A stretch of DNA of 64,000 nt from an uncultured Verrucomicrobiota bacterium (GTDB taxonomy: Bacteria; Verrucomicrobiota; Verrucomicrobiia; Opitutales; Opitutaceae), in NCBI GenBank assembly GCA_903904685.1, contig CAIVDS010000044.1:25105-89104 (forward strand), given 5' to 3'. Positions within the stretch are counted from its first letter, which is position 1. Every line of letters starts with the position of its first letter. Shown here piece after piece: positions 44,133 to 53,223 of the stretch. The translations under genes and the position numbers were made by a program. Under the pieces are notes generated by a model. That model was not told where the DNA came from, did not search any database, and worked only from the letters and a program-made list of their open reading frames with translations.

Positions 44133-45626
44133 ATGCTAACCCGCATCGTTTCATCCAAAGTCATCGTTTCCGCGTTTCTCGTTCTGCTCGGCCTTGGCGG
44201 TCTGCCGGTTTACGCCGACAACCAGCGCCCGGCCAAGGCTCCCATGGCGCTCCAACTCGACGCCAAGCCCATCGACCGCGACACGGCTAACCGCGTGAGC
44301 TTTTCGCCCATCGTCAAGAAAACAGCCCCAAGCGTGGTCTACGTTTTTTCGAGCAAAAAGGTGAAGAACTCCATCGCGCAGAACCCTTTTTTCAACGACC
44401 CGATGTTCCGCCGGTTTTTTGGCGTGCCCGACGATCCCGATGGGACTCGCGGACCGCGGATGCCGCGCGAATCGGTGCAACAAAGCCTGGGCTCGGGGGT
44501 CATCATCACGGCCGACGGCTATATCTTGACCAACAACCATGTCGTTGACGGTGCCGACGAGGTGAAGATCGCCTTTGGCGAGCCGCGCAAGGAGTTCAAG
44601 GCCGAGATCGTGGGCCGTGATCCCAAGGTCGACATCGCCGTGCTCAAGATCGACGCCAAAGATCTGCCCGCCGTGAAAATCGGCGACAGCGACCAACTGG
44701 AGGTCGGCGACGTCGTGCTGGCTATCGGCAATCCCTTCGGTATCGGATTGACGGTTACGCACGGCATCGTCAGCGCGGTCGGCCGCGGTGGACTGGGCAT
44801 CGAGGCTTACGAGGACTTTATTCAGACCGATGCGCCCATCAACCCGGGCAATTCCGGCGGCGCGCTCCTCGATACGCAGGGCCGCGTGGTCGGTATCAAT
44901 ACCGCGATCCTCAGCCACAGCGGCGGCTTCAACGGCGTGGGCTTCGCCATTCCCATCAACCTCGCGCGTTCCATCGCCGAGCAACTTGTGAAAACCGGCC
45001 ATGTTGAGCGAGGCTTTATGGGCGTGAACACCCAGCCTGTTTCCGCTGATCTCGCCTCTGAATTTGGCGTGAACCACGGCGCGCTCGTCACCGATGTGAC
45101 GCCCGACAGCCCAGCTGAAAAGGCCGGGTTCAAGAGCGGCGACGTGATCGTGAAGGTCAATGGCGCCGAGATCGACGACCCGCGCCACCTCGCTCTCGCG
45201 ATCAGCCGCCTCGCGCCCGACACCGAGGTCAAGATCGAGTATGTGCGCAACGGCAAGACCGAGACGGTTCCCGTCAAACTGGGCACGCTGCCCTCTCAGC
45301 AGCTTGCCGGCGGGGATAACTCTGCGACCAAGGATGATGGCGTGCTCAACGGCGTAACGGTGGAAGATCTCAATTACCAGGCGCGCCAGCAATTCCACGT
45401 GCCTGATGAAATCAAGGGCGCACTTGTGACCGATGTTAACGCCGACAGCGCCTCGGCGCGGGCTGGCTTACAGACGGGTGACGTGATTCTTAGTCTCGAC
45501 CGCAAGCCCGTGAAGAATGCCGATGAGGCCGTGAAGCTCAGCGAGAAAATCAAAGGTCCGAAAGTCACTGTGCGCGTCTGGCGTGACGGTAGCAGTCGCT
45601 ATCTCGTGGTGGATGAGACGCACTAA
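44133..45626 (+). CDS. DegP/HtrA-type periplasmic serine protease with two PDZ domains
   Basis: SLGSGVIITADGYILTNNHVVDGADEVK...PGNSGGALLDTQGRVVGINTAIL; two PDZ modules. Confidence 0.93.
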   Translation: MLTRIVSSKVIVSAFLVLLGLGGLPVYADNQRPAKAPMALQLDAKPIDRDTANRVSFSPIVKKTAPSVVYVFSSKKVKNSIAQNPFFNDPMFRRFFGVPDDPDGTRGPRMPRESVQQSLGSGVIITADGYILTNNHVVDGADEVKIAFGEPRKEFKAEIVGRDPKVDIAVLKIDAKDLPAVKIGDSDQLEVGDVVLAIGNPFGIGLTVTHGIVSAVGRGGLGIEAYEDFIQTDAPINPGNSGGALLDTQGRVVGINTAILSHSGGFNGVGFAIPINLARSIAEQLVKTGHVERGFMGVNTQPVSADLASEFGVNHGALVTDVTPDSPAEKAGFKSGDVIVKVNGAEIDDPRHLALAISRLAPDTEVKIEYVRNGKTETVPVKLGTLPSQQLAGGDNSATKDDGVLNGVTVEDLNYQARQQFHVPDEIKGALVTDVNADSASARAGLQTGDVILSLDRKPVKNADEAVKLSEKIKGPKVTVRVWRDGSSRYLVVDETH

Positions 45627-45659
45627 GTCTGAGCTGCGCGGCATACAGGCTTTCGAAAA

Positions 45660-45698
45660 TAAAAAGCTGCCGGTGATTCAAGTCGCCGGCAGCTTTTC
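45660..45698 (+). terminator. intrinsic terminator after the protease gene
   Basis: AAAAGCTGCCGG ... CCGGCAGCTTTT. Confidence 0.8.
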
Positions 45699-45817
45699 TG
45701 TCAGAGGACAACGCGATTGCTTCGCATCATCCCAGGGAGATGGAGGTGTTGGCTATCTCGGTGGTGTCGATGAGTCTCGCCTTGCGCGCCGGCGGCGGGT
45801 GGATGCATTGAAGAGCC

Positions 45818-46279
45818 ATGAAGGTCATGTTTACACCCAAGGAATACGCCCGCCTCCTCGAACTCGCGCATCTCGGCCTGCAGGTGATCACCGGCCACCA
45901 GGGACGGGAAACGCCGGCTGCGCAGCGTTACGCCGAGATCGAGCAGAGGCTTTTCGAGCTGGCCACGCCGCTGGGCTGCGCGGACCTCGTCGACGTAGGT
46001 GGTGACGGCCGCCTCGTGCCATCGGAGAAGATTTTTGATGATGAGCGGCTTGGCAAAATCGTGGGCGACCACAACAACGACGTCTTCTGGCACGAGCTGG
46101 TGGCGCTGCTGTCCGACCGCGATCTGGCAACTGAGCAGGCAAGGCAGTCGCTTTCTGGCAAAGGCGGTCCCCCGATCGACGCCGATACGCGCCTGCGCGA
46201 GTTGGAGGACGACTACTGGGGCGAGTTTGAGAAAAACGACCTCGCCAACGTCATCCTCCTGCGCGGTGGCCGGGGATAG
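45818..46279 (+). CDS. hypothetical protein
   Basis: Complete ORF MKVMFTPKEYARLLELAHLGLQVITGH..., bounded by terminators; no family recognised. Confidence 0.6.
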   Translation: MKVMFTPKEYARLLELAHLGLQVITGHQGRETPAAQRYAEIEQRLFELATPLGCADLVDVGGDGRLVPSEKIFDDERLGKIVGDHNNDVFWHELVALLSDRDLATEQARQSLSGKGGPPIDADTRLRELEDDYWGEFEKNDLANVILLRGGRG

Positions 46280-46356
46280 GCCGCGGTCCGGCCAAGATGG
46301 GGAATTTTCAGCCGACGGGTTGCGTGATCGGATGTTTTTGCTACGGTTTGCCTCAC

Positions 46357-46749
46357 ATGAAAAAAATCCTCCTTACCCTTGCCGCCTCCTGTCTGGTATT
46401 CGCTTCCGCCGCGTTTGCGGCTTCCGGCAGCTACGCCGATATTTCACAGGCCGACCTCAAGGCCGCCATCGCCGCCGGCAAAGTCGCCCTTATCGACGTC
46501 AACGGTACCGACTCCTACAAGAGCGGCCACATTCCGGGAGCGATCGATTTCGAGACCAACTCCGCCAAGCTCGCCTCGCTGCTTCCCGCCGACAAGTCCG
46601 CGTTGGTCGTCGCCTACTGTGGCGGTCCGCAATGCCACGCCTACAAGGCGGGCGCCGCCGCCGCCGAAAAACTCGGCTACACGAATGTGAAACACTTCAC
46701 GCAGGGCATCCAAGGCTGGAAAAAATCCGGCGAGGCCATGGAGAAGTAA
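46357..46749 (+). CDS. exported rhodanese-like protein
   Basis: Signal peptide; ALIDVNGTDSYKSGHIPGAIDF...VVAYCGGPQCHAYKAGAAAAEKLGYTNVKHFTQGIQGWKKSG. Confidence 0.88.
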   Translation: MKKILLTLAASCLVFASAAFAASGSYADISQADLKAAIAAGKVALIDVNGTDSYKSGHIPGAIDFETNSAKLASLLPADKSALVVAYCGGPQCHAYKAGAAAAEKLGYTNVKHFTQGIQGWKKSGEAMEK

Positions 46750-46776
46750 GCGAAGCCCAAGCCAAGTTTTGAACCG

Positions 46777-46810
46777 AAGACCCGGTCATGCCGCCCGGGT
46801 CTTTTTATTT
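46777..46810 (+). terminator. intrinsic terminator after the rhodanese gene
   Basis: AAGACCCGG-TCATGCCG-CCCGGGTCTTTTT. Confidence 0.8.
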
Positions 46811-47025
46811 TAATCGCCTGTCTGATCGTCACGTGTGGCGGGTAAGCCGAGAGGAGGGTAAGTATTGGTGACATTCGGCCTTTTTGCGGAAGAAGATTGT
46901 CGATGATTTGACCTGATTGATAAAACCAGCTCCAACCCTTTTTCGTTGCTGGCTCCCGGCGCAGCATCCCATCCGCTCAGAAGCACGCACCGAGGAGCGA
47001 GAGCCGATTTTCATCCAATACCCCC

Positions 47026-50000
47026 ATGATTCCTGATTCCCGTTTTGGGTTAACCGTCTGCACGCCATTTCTGCCAAGGGAGTTTCCCCGTCGCATGGTG
47101 TCGATTTTCGCGCTTGGGTTGGCCATGTCGGGCTTGGCTGCTGCGGCCCAAGGTCAGGATGTCCGTTCCGGCGATCAACCCGCAAGAATCACCGCAGTTT
47201 CCCAAGCTTTCAAAATGGATGGCGATGCCGCGGCATGGTCGGCGTTGCCATCGGTACCGATCATGGGAACAGCGGACGAAGTCGGCCGCCTCAAGCTGGC
47301 CTATGATGCCGACGCCTTTTACGCCTTGTTTACGGTTCCGGATACCAGCCCGCTGAGAAACGCCACAAGCGCCAACGACCCCGCGATGATGTTGAAAGGA
47401 GGCGATGCCGTCGGTTTCACCTTCGGCCCTGTCGGCGGCCAGGGAACGCCCCAGCGCATCATGTTCAGCCTCTTGGACGGGCAGCCCGTGGCCGTGGTTT
47501 ATCGGCCCGTGTCCACGGAAAAGAAGCCCTACACGTTTGAATCCCCCGTTGGCAAAGTCGCTTTCGATTATGTCGCCAAATTGCCGGAGGCGCAGGTCGT
47601 CTTTAAAATCTTCCCCGGCGGCTATAATGCGGAGATACGCATTCCCTGGGGCGTCATGGGCCTCGCGCCGCGGGACGGCCTCGTGTTTCCTTTTGACGCG
47701 CAGATCATCCTTTCGGACGGAGCCGGCCAAAAAAACAGCGCCACGGGCTGGTGGCACAGCGTCGGGGCGGGCCCTTTTACGTTCATCGATCTTCCGACTG
47801 AAGCCCAACTTTACCCCGACGCCTGGGGAAAGGCGCGGCTCTCCGCCACGGGGGTGCCACTGTCCGGCGCCGTTTCTGCCGCCGCGGCATTGCCGGCAAG
47901 CGGCGGGATACCGATCCACTTCAAGCTGCCGCGTGACGCCAAGGTGAGTTTTAACATCACCGACCAGCAGGGCTGGATTTTACGCGAGGTCTGCGTCGCG
48001 ACCCCGTTTCCCGCCGGCGACAATACGGTGATATGGAATGGGCGGGATGAATATGGCGACCCTCTGCCGGAAGGGAATTATCGCTGGAAACTCGCCTTCT
48101 TTGACGGAGTGGGCAGCAAGCGCATTGGCGGCGCGGGCAATTCGGCGCGGCCGCCGTTTCGCACCAAGGATGGCAAAGGCGACCTCGGCGCCATCCACGG
48201 CATTCCCGCCGCGCTCGCCTCCGATGCGGAAGGTGTTTATCATCTGGGCTGCACGGAAGAGGGGAATCCCGGTCTGACCAAGCTCAGTCCCGACGGTTTC
48301 GCCCTTTGGAAACGATCGCTCGGGGGCGGTTGGGGCGCCGGCCTCGCCATGGCTGCGACGGATCGTCTGGCTGCGATGATCGTTCACACCAAGGGCAAAT
48401 CCCTCCTGACCACGATGAATCCAAAAACAGGGAAAGATGCGTCGGCCGGCGCCGCCGGATCGCGTTTTGATTTGGGCGACGTCAATGTCACCGGGCTGGC
48501 CATTTGCGGCAATAAAGCCTGCTTCGGCGTTTCCGGCAAAAACCAGATTGGCGTTCTCGATCTCGCCACAGGGCAGAGAGCGCCTGAAATCACCGTTCCC
48601 GCTCCCCGCGATGTTCGCGCTTTCGATGACACGCATCTTCTCGTGACCACCGGCGATCAAGTGCTCAAACTGGATCTCAGCACGGGGCGCTCCAGTGTTT
48701 TGATTCCGAATTTAAGGGAGCCGAATGCCGTCGCCCGCGATGCCGCCGGCAATATTTACGTCGGCGAATGGGGCGATCGTCAGCAAATTTCAAAATTCTC
48801 CTCCGCCGGCAAAGAGATCGGCCGGTTTGGCTTGGCCAGGGGACGTCCCGCAAACTGCACCCCTTACAATCCGCAGATGCTGCACAACGTCAAAAGCCTC
48901 TGCGTCGGCCCCGACGGGAACGTGTGGTTCATGGAAGACAGCTCCCTGCGCCGCGTCGGCGTCATGACCACCGGCGGCCAATGGCAAAAGGACATCTTTC
49001 AAACGCTGCCAAGCCAGGGTGGAGCAGGTGTGGATATGGACGATCCCTCGCGGGTCTTTTTTCACATGGGCTACGATTCCATGGTGGAAGAGGCGCGGAT
49101 TGATTTTGCGGCCAACGCGCGGGATCCGGCGAATCCCGCTGCTTATTGGAAAATCGAGAATATCTACATGCTGACTCTCACGGGTGATTATGCCTCGCCC
49201 GCCCCGGACGATGTCGCGGCGCTTTCCACCAAAAGCTGCATCCTGTGTCCCATCGCTTTCACCGGTACCAACGGCAAGCGCTATCTGTGGCAGGAAGGGC
49301 CTCTCGGCTCGTTGTGGATGGAATCAGGCGGGCGCATGAAGCCAGTGCTGGTCATCGGCGGAAAAGGCGTGGATGCCTCCACCCTCTTTCCCAAGGATAA
49401 GAGCTTGAATTGGTCGGATGCCAACGGCGACGGACTGCCGCAGGCCGCCGAAATCGAACTTGCGGAGGCGAGCACAAAGGAAAATTGGCGTTGGATCGAC
49501 CGCGACCTGACGCTTTACGGCTACGGCGGAAAACTCAAACCCTACAAAGTGGACGCCCGGGGCGTTCCCTATTACCACCGCGGCGATTGGATCCCCGACA
49601 TCACTGCGGGCAAACCGCCTGAATTCTATTATCGCGACCGCAGCTACAGCATATTCCCTTCACCACCCGCCCCCGATGGGGCGCGTTACGACGTCTTCAA
49701 CACGGGTGCCGGACAACAGCGCTCCTTCTGGGATCGCTCCACCTATTCCCGCATCGCGCGAGTCAAGGATGGCCGCATCCAATGGATCGCCGGCCAGCAC
49801 GACGGCACCAAGAAAACTCCCGGCGGCGCGACTTATCTCTGGCGTCCGTTGGGCGAAGTCGATGGCACCGTCATCGTCGGCGATGTCGATTTTCAGTTGA
49901 TGGCCTATACCAGCGATGGTTTCGGTTTGGGAGGCGTGACCCCGGGCCACAATGAGCAAATGCGTGACCAGCCTCCTGAAGCCATCGTGCAGGAAAATGT

Positions 50001-50934
50001 GCAATCGGGCCACTTCATCAAAGATCCAAAAACCGGCAAGCCGCTGGTTATTATCGGCAGCGGCACAGAGGCGTTTGTCCTCGAAGTCACCGGCATCGAT
50101 CCGCAAGGCATTCATCGACTCGAAGGGACTGTACAACTCGGGAGTATGGCGTCACTCACGCCGGAAACGCCGGGTCGATACTCCATTCTTTACCGCACTT
50201 GGCCGAAGCTCTTCAGCGGGCGCTTCTTTGGGGTCACCGGCGACGGCTGGGGCTGGCGACCGGAAATTCCGTGGCTCACGATCAACGATGGCCCCAAGCA
50301 TGTGGCTGAGGTTCGCCTGCGGCGCGATGCAGGCGCGCTCCATATCTACGCCAATGTTTTTGATCCTGCTCCATTTTCCGGCGAATCCGCGGCGGTTACC
50401 TCCGTCGATTTTGGCAAGCTCCAAGGCCTTGAAGTGCTGATCGGCCCCACATTGCCGGAAAGGCGCACCGCACCGGTGGTCGGGGACACCCGCTTTTTTC
50501 TCACCGCCCAGCGCAATGGAGATACGCTGAAAGGGGTCTTGCTGGCATCGCGTCCGGCGAACGGCGGCCCCGATGCCCAGACGATGATTCCTATTCCGGG
50601 AGCCAAGGTGGCCGCCCGCGAGAATTGCAACGGATACGGCTATCATCTCGAAGCCGAAATCCCGCTGACGTTTTTACCGGAGCTAAGCGGTGCGCGGGAA
50701 GTTACCTACATCCGCAACTATCAGCCTGGCGCCAAGCTGAAGGGCGATTTCAACGAAACCTACACGCAGAGCAAACCCGACCTGACGAGCTCTGTCCGGC
50801 TGAATGCGGCCCTCTGGCAAAGCGCCACCCGCGGTGTGCGCCGGATTCCTTGGGTGCAGGACCGACAAAATGAGGCCGTGCCCCAGGCGATGAACCCCTC
50901 TCTTTGGGGCGTTGCCACCAGCCCCGATCCCTGA
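47026..50934 (+). CDS. large secreted multidomain protein (CBM9/DOMON-like N and C regions, FlgD-like Ig domain, beta-propeller-like middle)
   Basis: Signal peptide; FKMDGDAAAWSALPSV...LKLAYDADAFYALFTV; KVSFNITDQQGWILREV...PLPEGNYRWKL; NHL-like repeats (ARDAAGNIYVGEWGDRQQISKFSSAGKEIGRFG). Confidence 0.7.
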   Translation: MIPDSRFGLTVCTPFLPREFPRRMVSIFALGLAMSGLAAAAQGQDVRSGDQPARITAVSQAFKMDGDAAAWSALPSVPIMGTADEVGRLKLAYDADAFYALFTVPDTSPLRNATSANDPAMMLKGGDAVGFTFGPVGGQGTPQRIMFSLLDGQPVAVVYRPVSTEKKPYTFESPVGKVAFDYVAKLPEAQVVFKIFPGGYNAEIRIPWGVMGLAPRDGLVFPFDAQIILSDGAGQKNSATGWWHSVGAGPFTFIDLPTEAQLYPDAWGKARLSATGVPLSGAVSAAAALPASGGIPIHFKLPRDAKVSFNITDQQGWILREVCVATPFPAGDNTVIWNGRDEYGDPLPEGNYRWKLAFFDGVGSKRIGGAGNSARPPFRTKDGKGDLGAIHGIPAALASDAEGVYHLGCTEEGNPGLTKLSPDGFALWKRSLGGGWGAGLAMAATDRLAAMIVHTKGKSLLTTMNPKTGKDASAGAAGSRFDLGDVNVTGLAICGNKACFGVSGKNQIGVLDLATGQRAPEITVPAPRDVRAFDDTHLLVTTGDQVLKLDLSTGRSSVLIPNLREPNAVARDAAGNIYVGEWGDRQQISKFSSAGKEIGRFGLARGRPANCTPYNPQMLHNVKSLCVGPDGNVWFMEDSSLRRVGVMTTGGQWQKDIFQTLPSQGGAGVDMDDPSRVFFHMGYDSMVEEARIDFAANARDPANPAAYWKIENIYMLTLTGDYASPAPDDVAALSTKSCILCPIAFTGTNGKRYLWQEGPLGSLWMESGGRMKPVLVIGGKGVDASTLFPKDKSLNWSDANGDGLPQAAEIELAEASTKENWRWIDRDLTLYGYGGKLKPYKVDARGVPYYHRGDWIPDITAGKPPEFYYRDRSYSIFPSPPAPDGARYDVFNTGAGQQRSFWDRSTYSRIARVKDGRIQWIAGQHDGTKKTPGGATYLWRPLGEVDGTVIVGDVDFQLMAYTSDGFGLGGVTPGHNEQMRDQPPEAIVQENVQSGHFIKDPKTGKPLVIIGSGTEAFVLEVTGIDPQGIHRLEGTVQLGSMASLTPETPGRYSILYRTWPKLFSGRFFGVTGDGWGWRPEIPWLTINDGPKHVAEVRLRRDAGALHIYANVFDPAPFSGESAAVTSVDFGKLQGLEVLIGPTLPERRTAPVVGDTRFFLTAQRNGDTLKGVLLASRPANGGPDAQTMIPIPGAKVAARENCNGYGYHLEAEIPLTFLPELSGAREVTYIRNYQPGAKLKGDFNETYTQSKPDLTSSVRLNAALWQSATRGVRRIPWVQDRQNEAVPQAMNPSLWGVATSPDP

Positions 50935-50941
50935 ACTGATC
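50899..50941 (+). repeat. 43-bp imperfect direct repeat, copy 1
   Basis: TCTCTTTGGGGCGTTGCCACCAGCCCCGATCCCTGAACTGATC; matches copy 2 at 37/43 positions by eye. Confidence 0.85.
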
Positions 50942-50986
50942 AGAGATATAATCTGTTTATTTATAATATTACGAGGAGCCCATTAA

Positions 50987-53125
50987 ATGTTTAAAAAAAC
51001 TGTGTTTGCGGTGATCATGCTCACATCCGGATTGTTGGGACTGGTTGCGTCTGCGGCCGACTCGGCAACCCAGCCTGTTTACGCTGTGCCACGACTGGAA
51101 GGCATCGTGGTAGATGGCCGTGCGGACGATTGGGGCACACGCGGTTTCCGCGTCGATGCCATGGTGGATGCGGGCACCGGGCGCGTGCGCCTGGCGGCGG
51201 ACTTTGATCCCCGTTTCCGTCTCGGTTGGAACACGCAAGGACTGCTGGTGCTGGTGGAAGTCGATGACGATGTCGCCGATGAATCAGTCGATGAGAACGC
51301 CCTGTACCTACGGGACTCGGTGGAGCTTTTTGTGGCCACCCCCGACGGAGGGACGAGGTTGGTGCAAGTCTTGGCGTCGCCGGGGATTGATCCGCGACAT
51401 GGTGAGCTGCGATGCAAGGTTCTTGACCATCGGGCCAAGGAAGTCGTCAACAAGGTCCAGGAGTTGCCCAAGACGGCGATACAACTGGCGCGGACCGCCA
51501 CCAAGCATGGCTATATCATGGAGGCACTGCTGCCGTGGGCGAACCTGGGTTTGACGCCCAAGATGGGTGACGAAGTGGCCTTCCAGATTTTTCTGAATGA
51601 TTCCGACGGCGGTCCCAGGACCAAGGTGATGTGGTATCCGGTCGATGGTGCGCCTTCCAACGCCTCGTGCATGTATCGGCTTCGCTTGGCGAAGGAGGAG
51701 GACACTGCCGTCCGCGTCGCCTGCACGGCGGCGTATGAGCGTTTCCGCCGCACGCGCATCGGCGTGGTTGCCACGGGCGACCTTGCCGGGCACACCGTGG
51801 AGGTCTTCGATGGTAAGCGGAAACTGAGCAGCGGCGTGCTGGTGGCCGACGGACGTCGGGCGAGCGTTGAAATGACCTGCCCCATGCCGGACATCGGAAA
51901 GACCTATGGCCCGCTGACGGTGCGGGTGGATGGGACGGCGATGGCGTCGGTGGAACTGCCCGATGCCAGACAGGTGCGCCGCGATGCCTTTGACACCGCA
52001 CGATTGCATTTTGCGCGCAGCATTTTCAGCGGCACGATTTTTCCCGCCTGCGACTTCGAACAGCCAGTCTTGGTCGAGGATCTCATCGGGCCCTATGGCC
52101 TGCACACCGACTTCTACGCGGCCGATTTCACGCCGGTCAAGAGCGCCGAGAAACCGGGCCGCTATGGCGCGGTGGTCACCATCACCACGGACGGCGGCGC
52201 CGTGGGCAAACGGTTCCTCACGCTGTTCCGCCAGGCGCAAGCCGTGACGGGAGAAGACAGAATGCGGGGCGAGGTGACGTTTCCCAAGGGACTGGGGATC
52301 GATCCGCAGGTGGTGCGAAAGCAGTCGGATGCGGTGGTCGCGCGCATGGATTACTCGTTTATGCAGATGAGCAGGCATGGATCCGAATCGGCGATCTTTC
52401 TGGCCGGCCTCTTCGAGACCAAGCCGGACAGCCCTCCGCAGAGCGATGGGGGCACGGTCAATGATCAGCACTGGTGGTTTGAGTTGAAGCATCACACCGG
52501 CGACTTCGTGCTCTACGAGCACCATGTGCGGCTGCCGAAGAACTACGACGCCGATCCCAATGCCCGGCATCCCCTCATCCTCTTTCTGCACGGGTCCGAT
52601 GGTTCTCGCCCCGACGTCGCCAAGCAGGCCAAGAACGATATCGCGGCCTTCGCCGACGCGCACCCGGATTTCCCCTTCATCCTCGTCACGCCGGCGTGCC
52701 GGTGGAAAGAATGGTGGTCGACAGACGATCTGGGGGAACTGCTGGATGACGTCGCCAAGCGCTATCGCGTCGATCCGGACCGGGTTTATCTCACCGGACT
52801 GAGCATGGGTGGCTTCGGTACCTGGAGCATGGCCGCAGCCCAAGGCGAACGCTTTGCCGCCATCGTCCCCATCTGTGGCGGCGGCGATCCGGCGGACGCG
52901 GAGCGTCTCAAGACCCTGCCGACCTGGATATTCCATGGTGATGCGGATACCAATGTGCCGGTGGCGCGCAGCCTGGAGATGGAGGCCGCGCTGACCAAGG
53001 CGGGCGGAAAGCCCAAGATGACCATCTACCCCGGAGTCAAACACAACTCGTGGACTCAGACCTACTCCAACCCCGACCTGTACGCATGGCTGCTTGAACA
53101 GCGCCGCAGTCAAATAACCAAATAA
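50987..53125 (+). CDS. secreted CBM9-like domain protein with C-terminal alpha/beta-hydrolase (esterase) domain
   Basis: Signal peptide; VVDGRADDWGTRGFRVDAM...; LILFLHGSDGSRPD...DPDRVYLTGLSMGGFGTWSMAA...WIFHGDADTNVPV. Confidence 0.8.
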   Translation: MFKKTVFAVIMLTSGLLGLVASAADSATQPVYAVPRLEGIVVDGRADDWGTRGFRVDAMVDAGTGRVRLAADFDPRFRLGWNTQGLLVLVEVDDDVADESVDENALYLRDSVELFVATPDGGTRLVQVLASPGIDPRHGELRCKVLDHRAKEVVNKVQELPKTAIQLARTATKHGYIMEALLPWANLGLTPKMGDEVAFQIFLNDSDGGPRTKVMWYPVDGAPSNASCMYRLRLAKEEDTAVRVACTAAYERFRRTRIGVVATGDLAGHTVEVFDGKRKLSSGVLVADGRRASVEMTCPMPDIGKTYGPLTVRVDGTAMASVELPDARQVRRDAFDTARLHFARSIFSGTIFPACDFEQPVLVEDLIGPYGLHTDFYAADFTPVKSAEKPGRYGAVVTITTDGGAVGKRFLTLFRQAQAVTGEDRMRGEVTFPKGLGIDPQVVRKQSDAVVARMDYSFMQMSRHGSESAIFLAGLFETKPDSPPQSDGGTVNDQHWWFELKHHTGDFVLYEHHVRLPKNYDADPNARHPLILFLHGSDGSRPDVAKQAKNDIAAFADAHPDFPFILVTPACRWKEWWSTDDLGELLDDVAKRYRVDPDRVYLTGLSMGGFGTWSMAAAQGERFAAIVPICGGGDPADAERLKTLPTWIFHGDADTNVPVARSLEMEAALTKAGGKPKMTIYPGVKHNSWTQTYSNPDLYAWLLEQRRSQITK

Positions 53126-53176
53126 CCGAAGCCAAGAAATCTGGACGGATGATAGAAACTGACAAAACATGGCTGT

Positions 53177-53219
53177 TCCCTTTGGGGCGCAGCCACCAGC
53201 CCAGATCCCTGAACCAATC
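53177..53219 (+). repeat. 43-bp imperfect direct repeat, copy 2
   Basis: TCCCTTTGGGGCGCAGCCACCAGCCCAGATCCCTGAACCAATC; in frame of copy 1 reads SLWGAATSPDP* versus SLWGVATSPDP*. Confidence 0.85.
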
Positions 53220-53223
53220 CTTT

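Noticed and set aside
44151-45398. 415-aa minus-strand ORF
   Set aside because: Antisense to the HtrA-type protease.
51308-53170. 620-aa minus-strand ORF, and 53110..54537 (475 aa)
   Set aside because: Antisense to the two secreted esterases, which have signal peptides and catalytic motifs.
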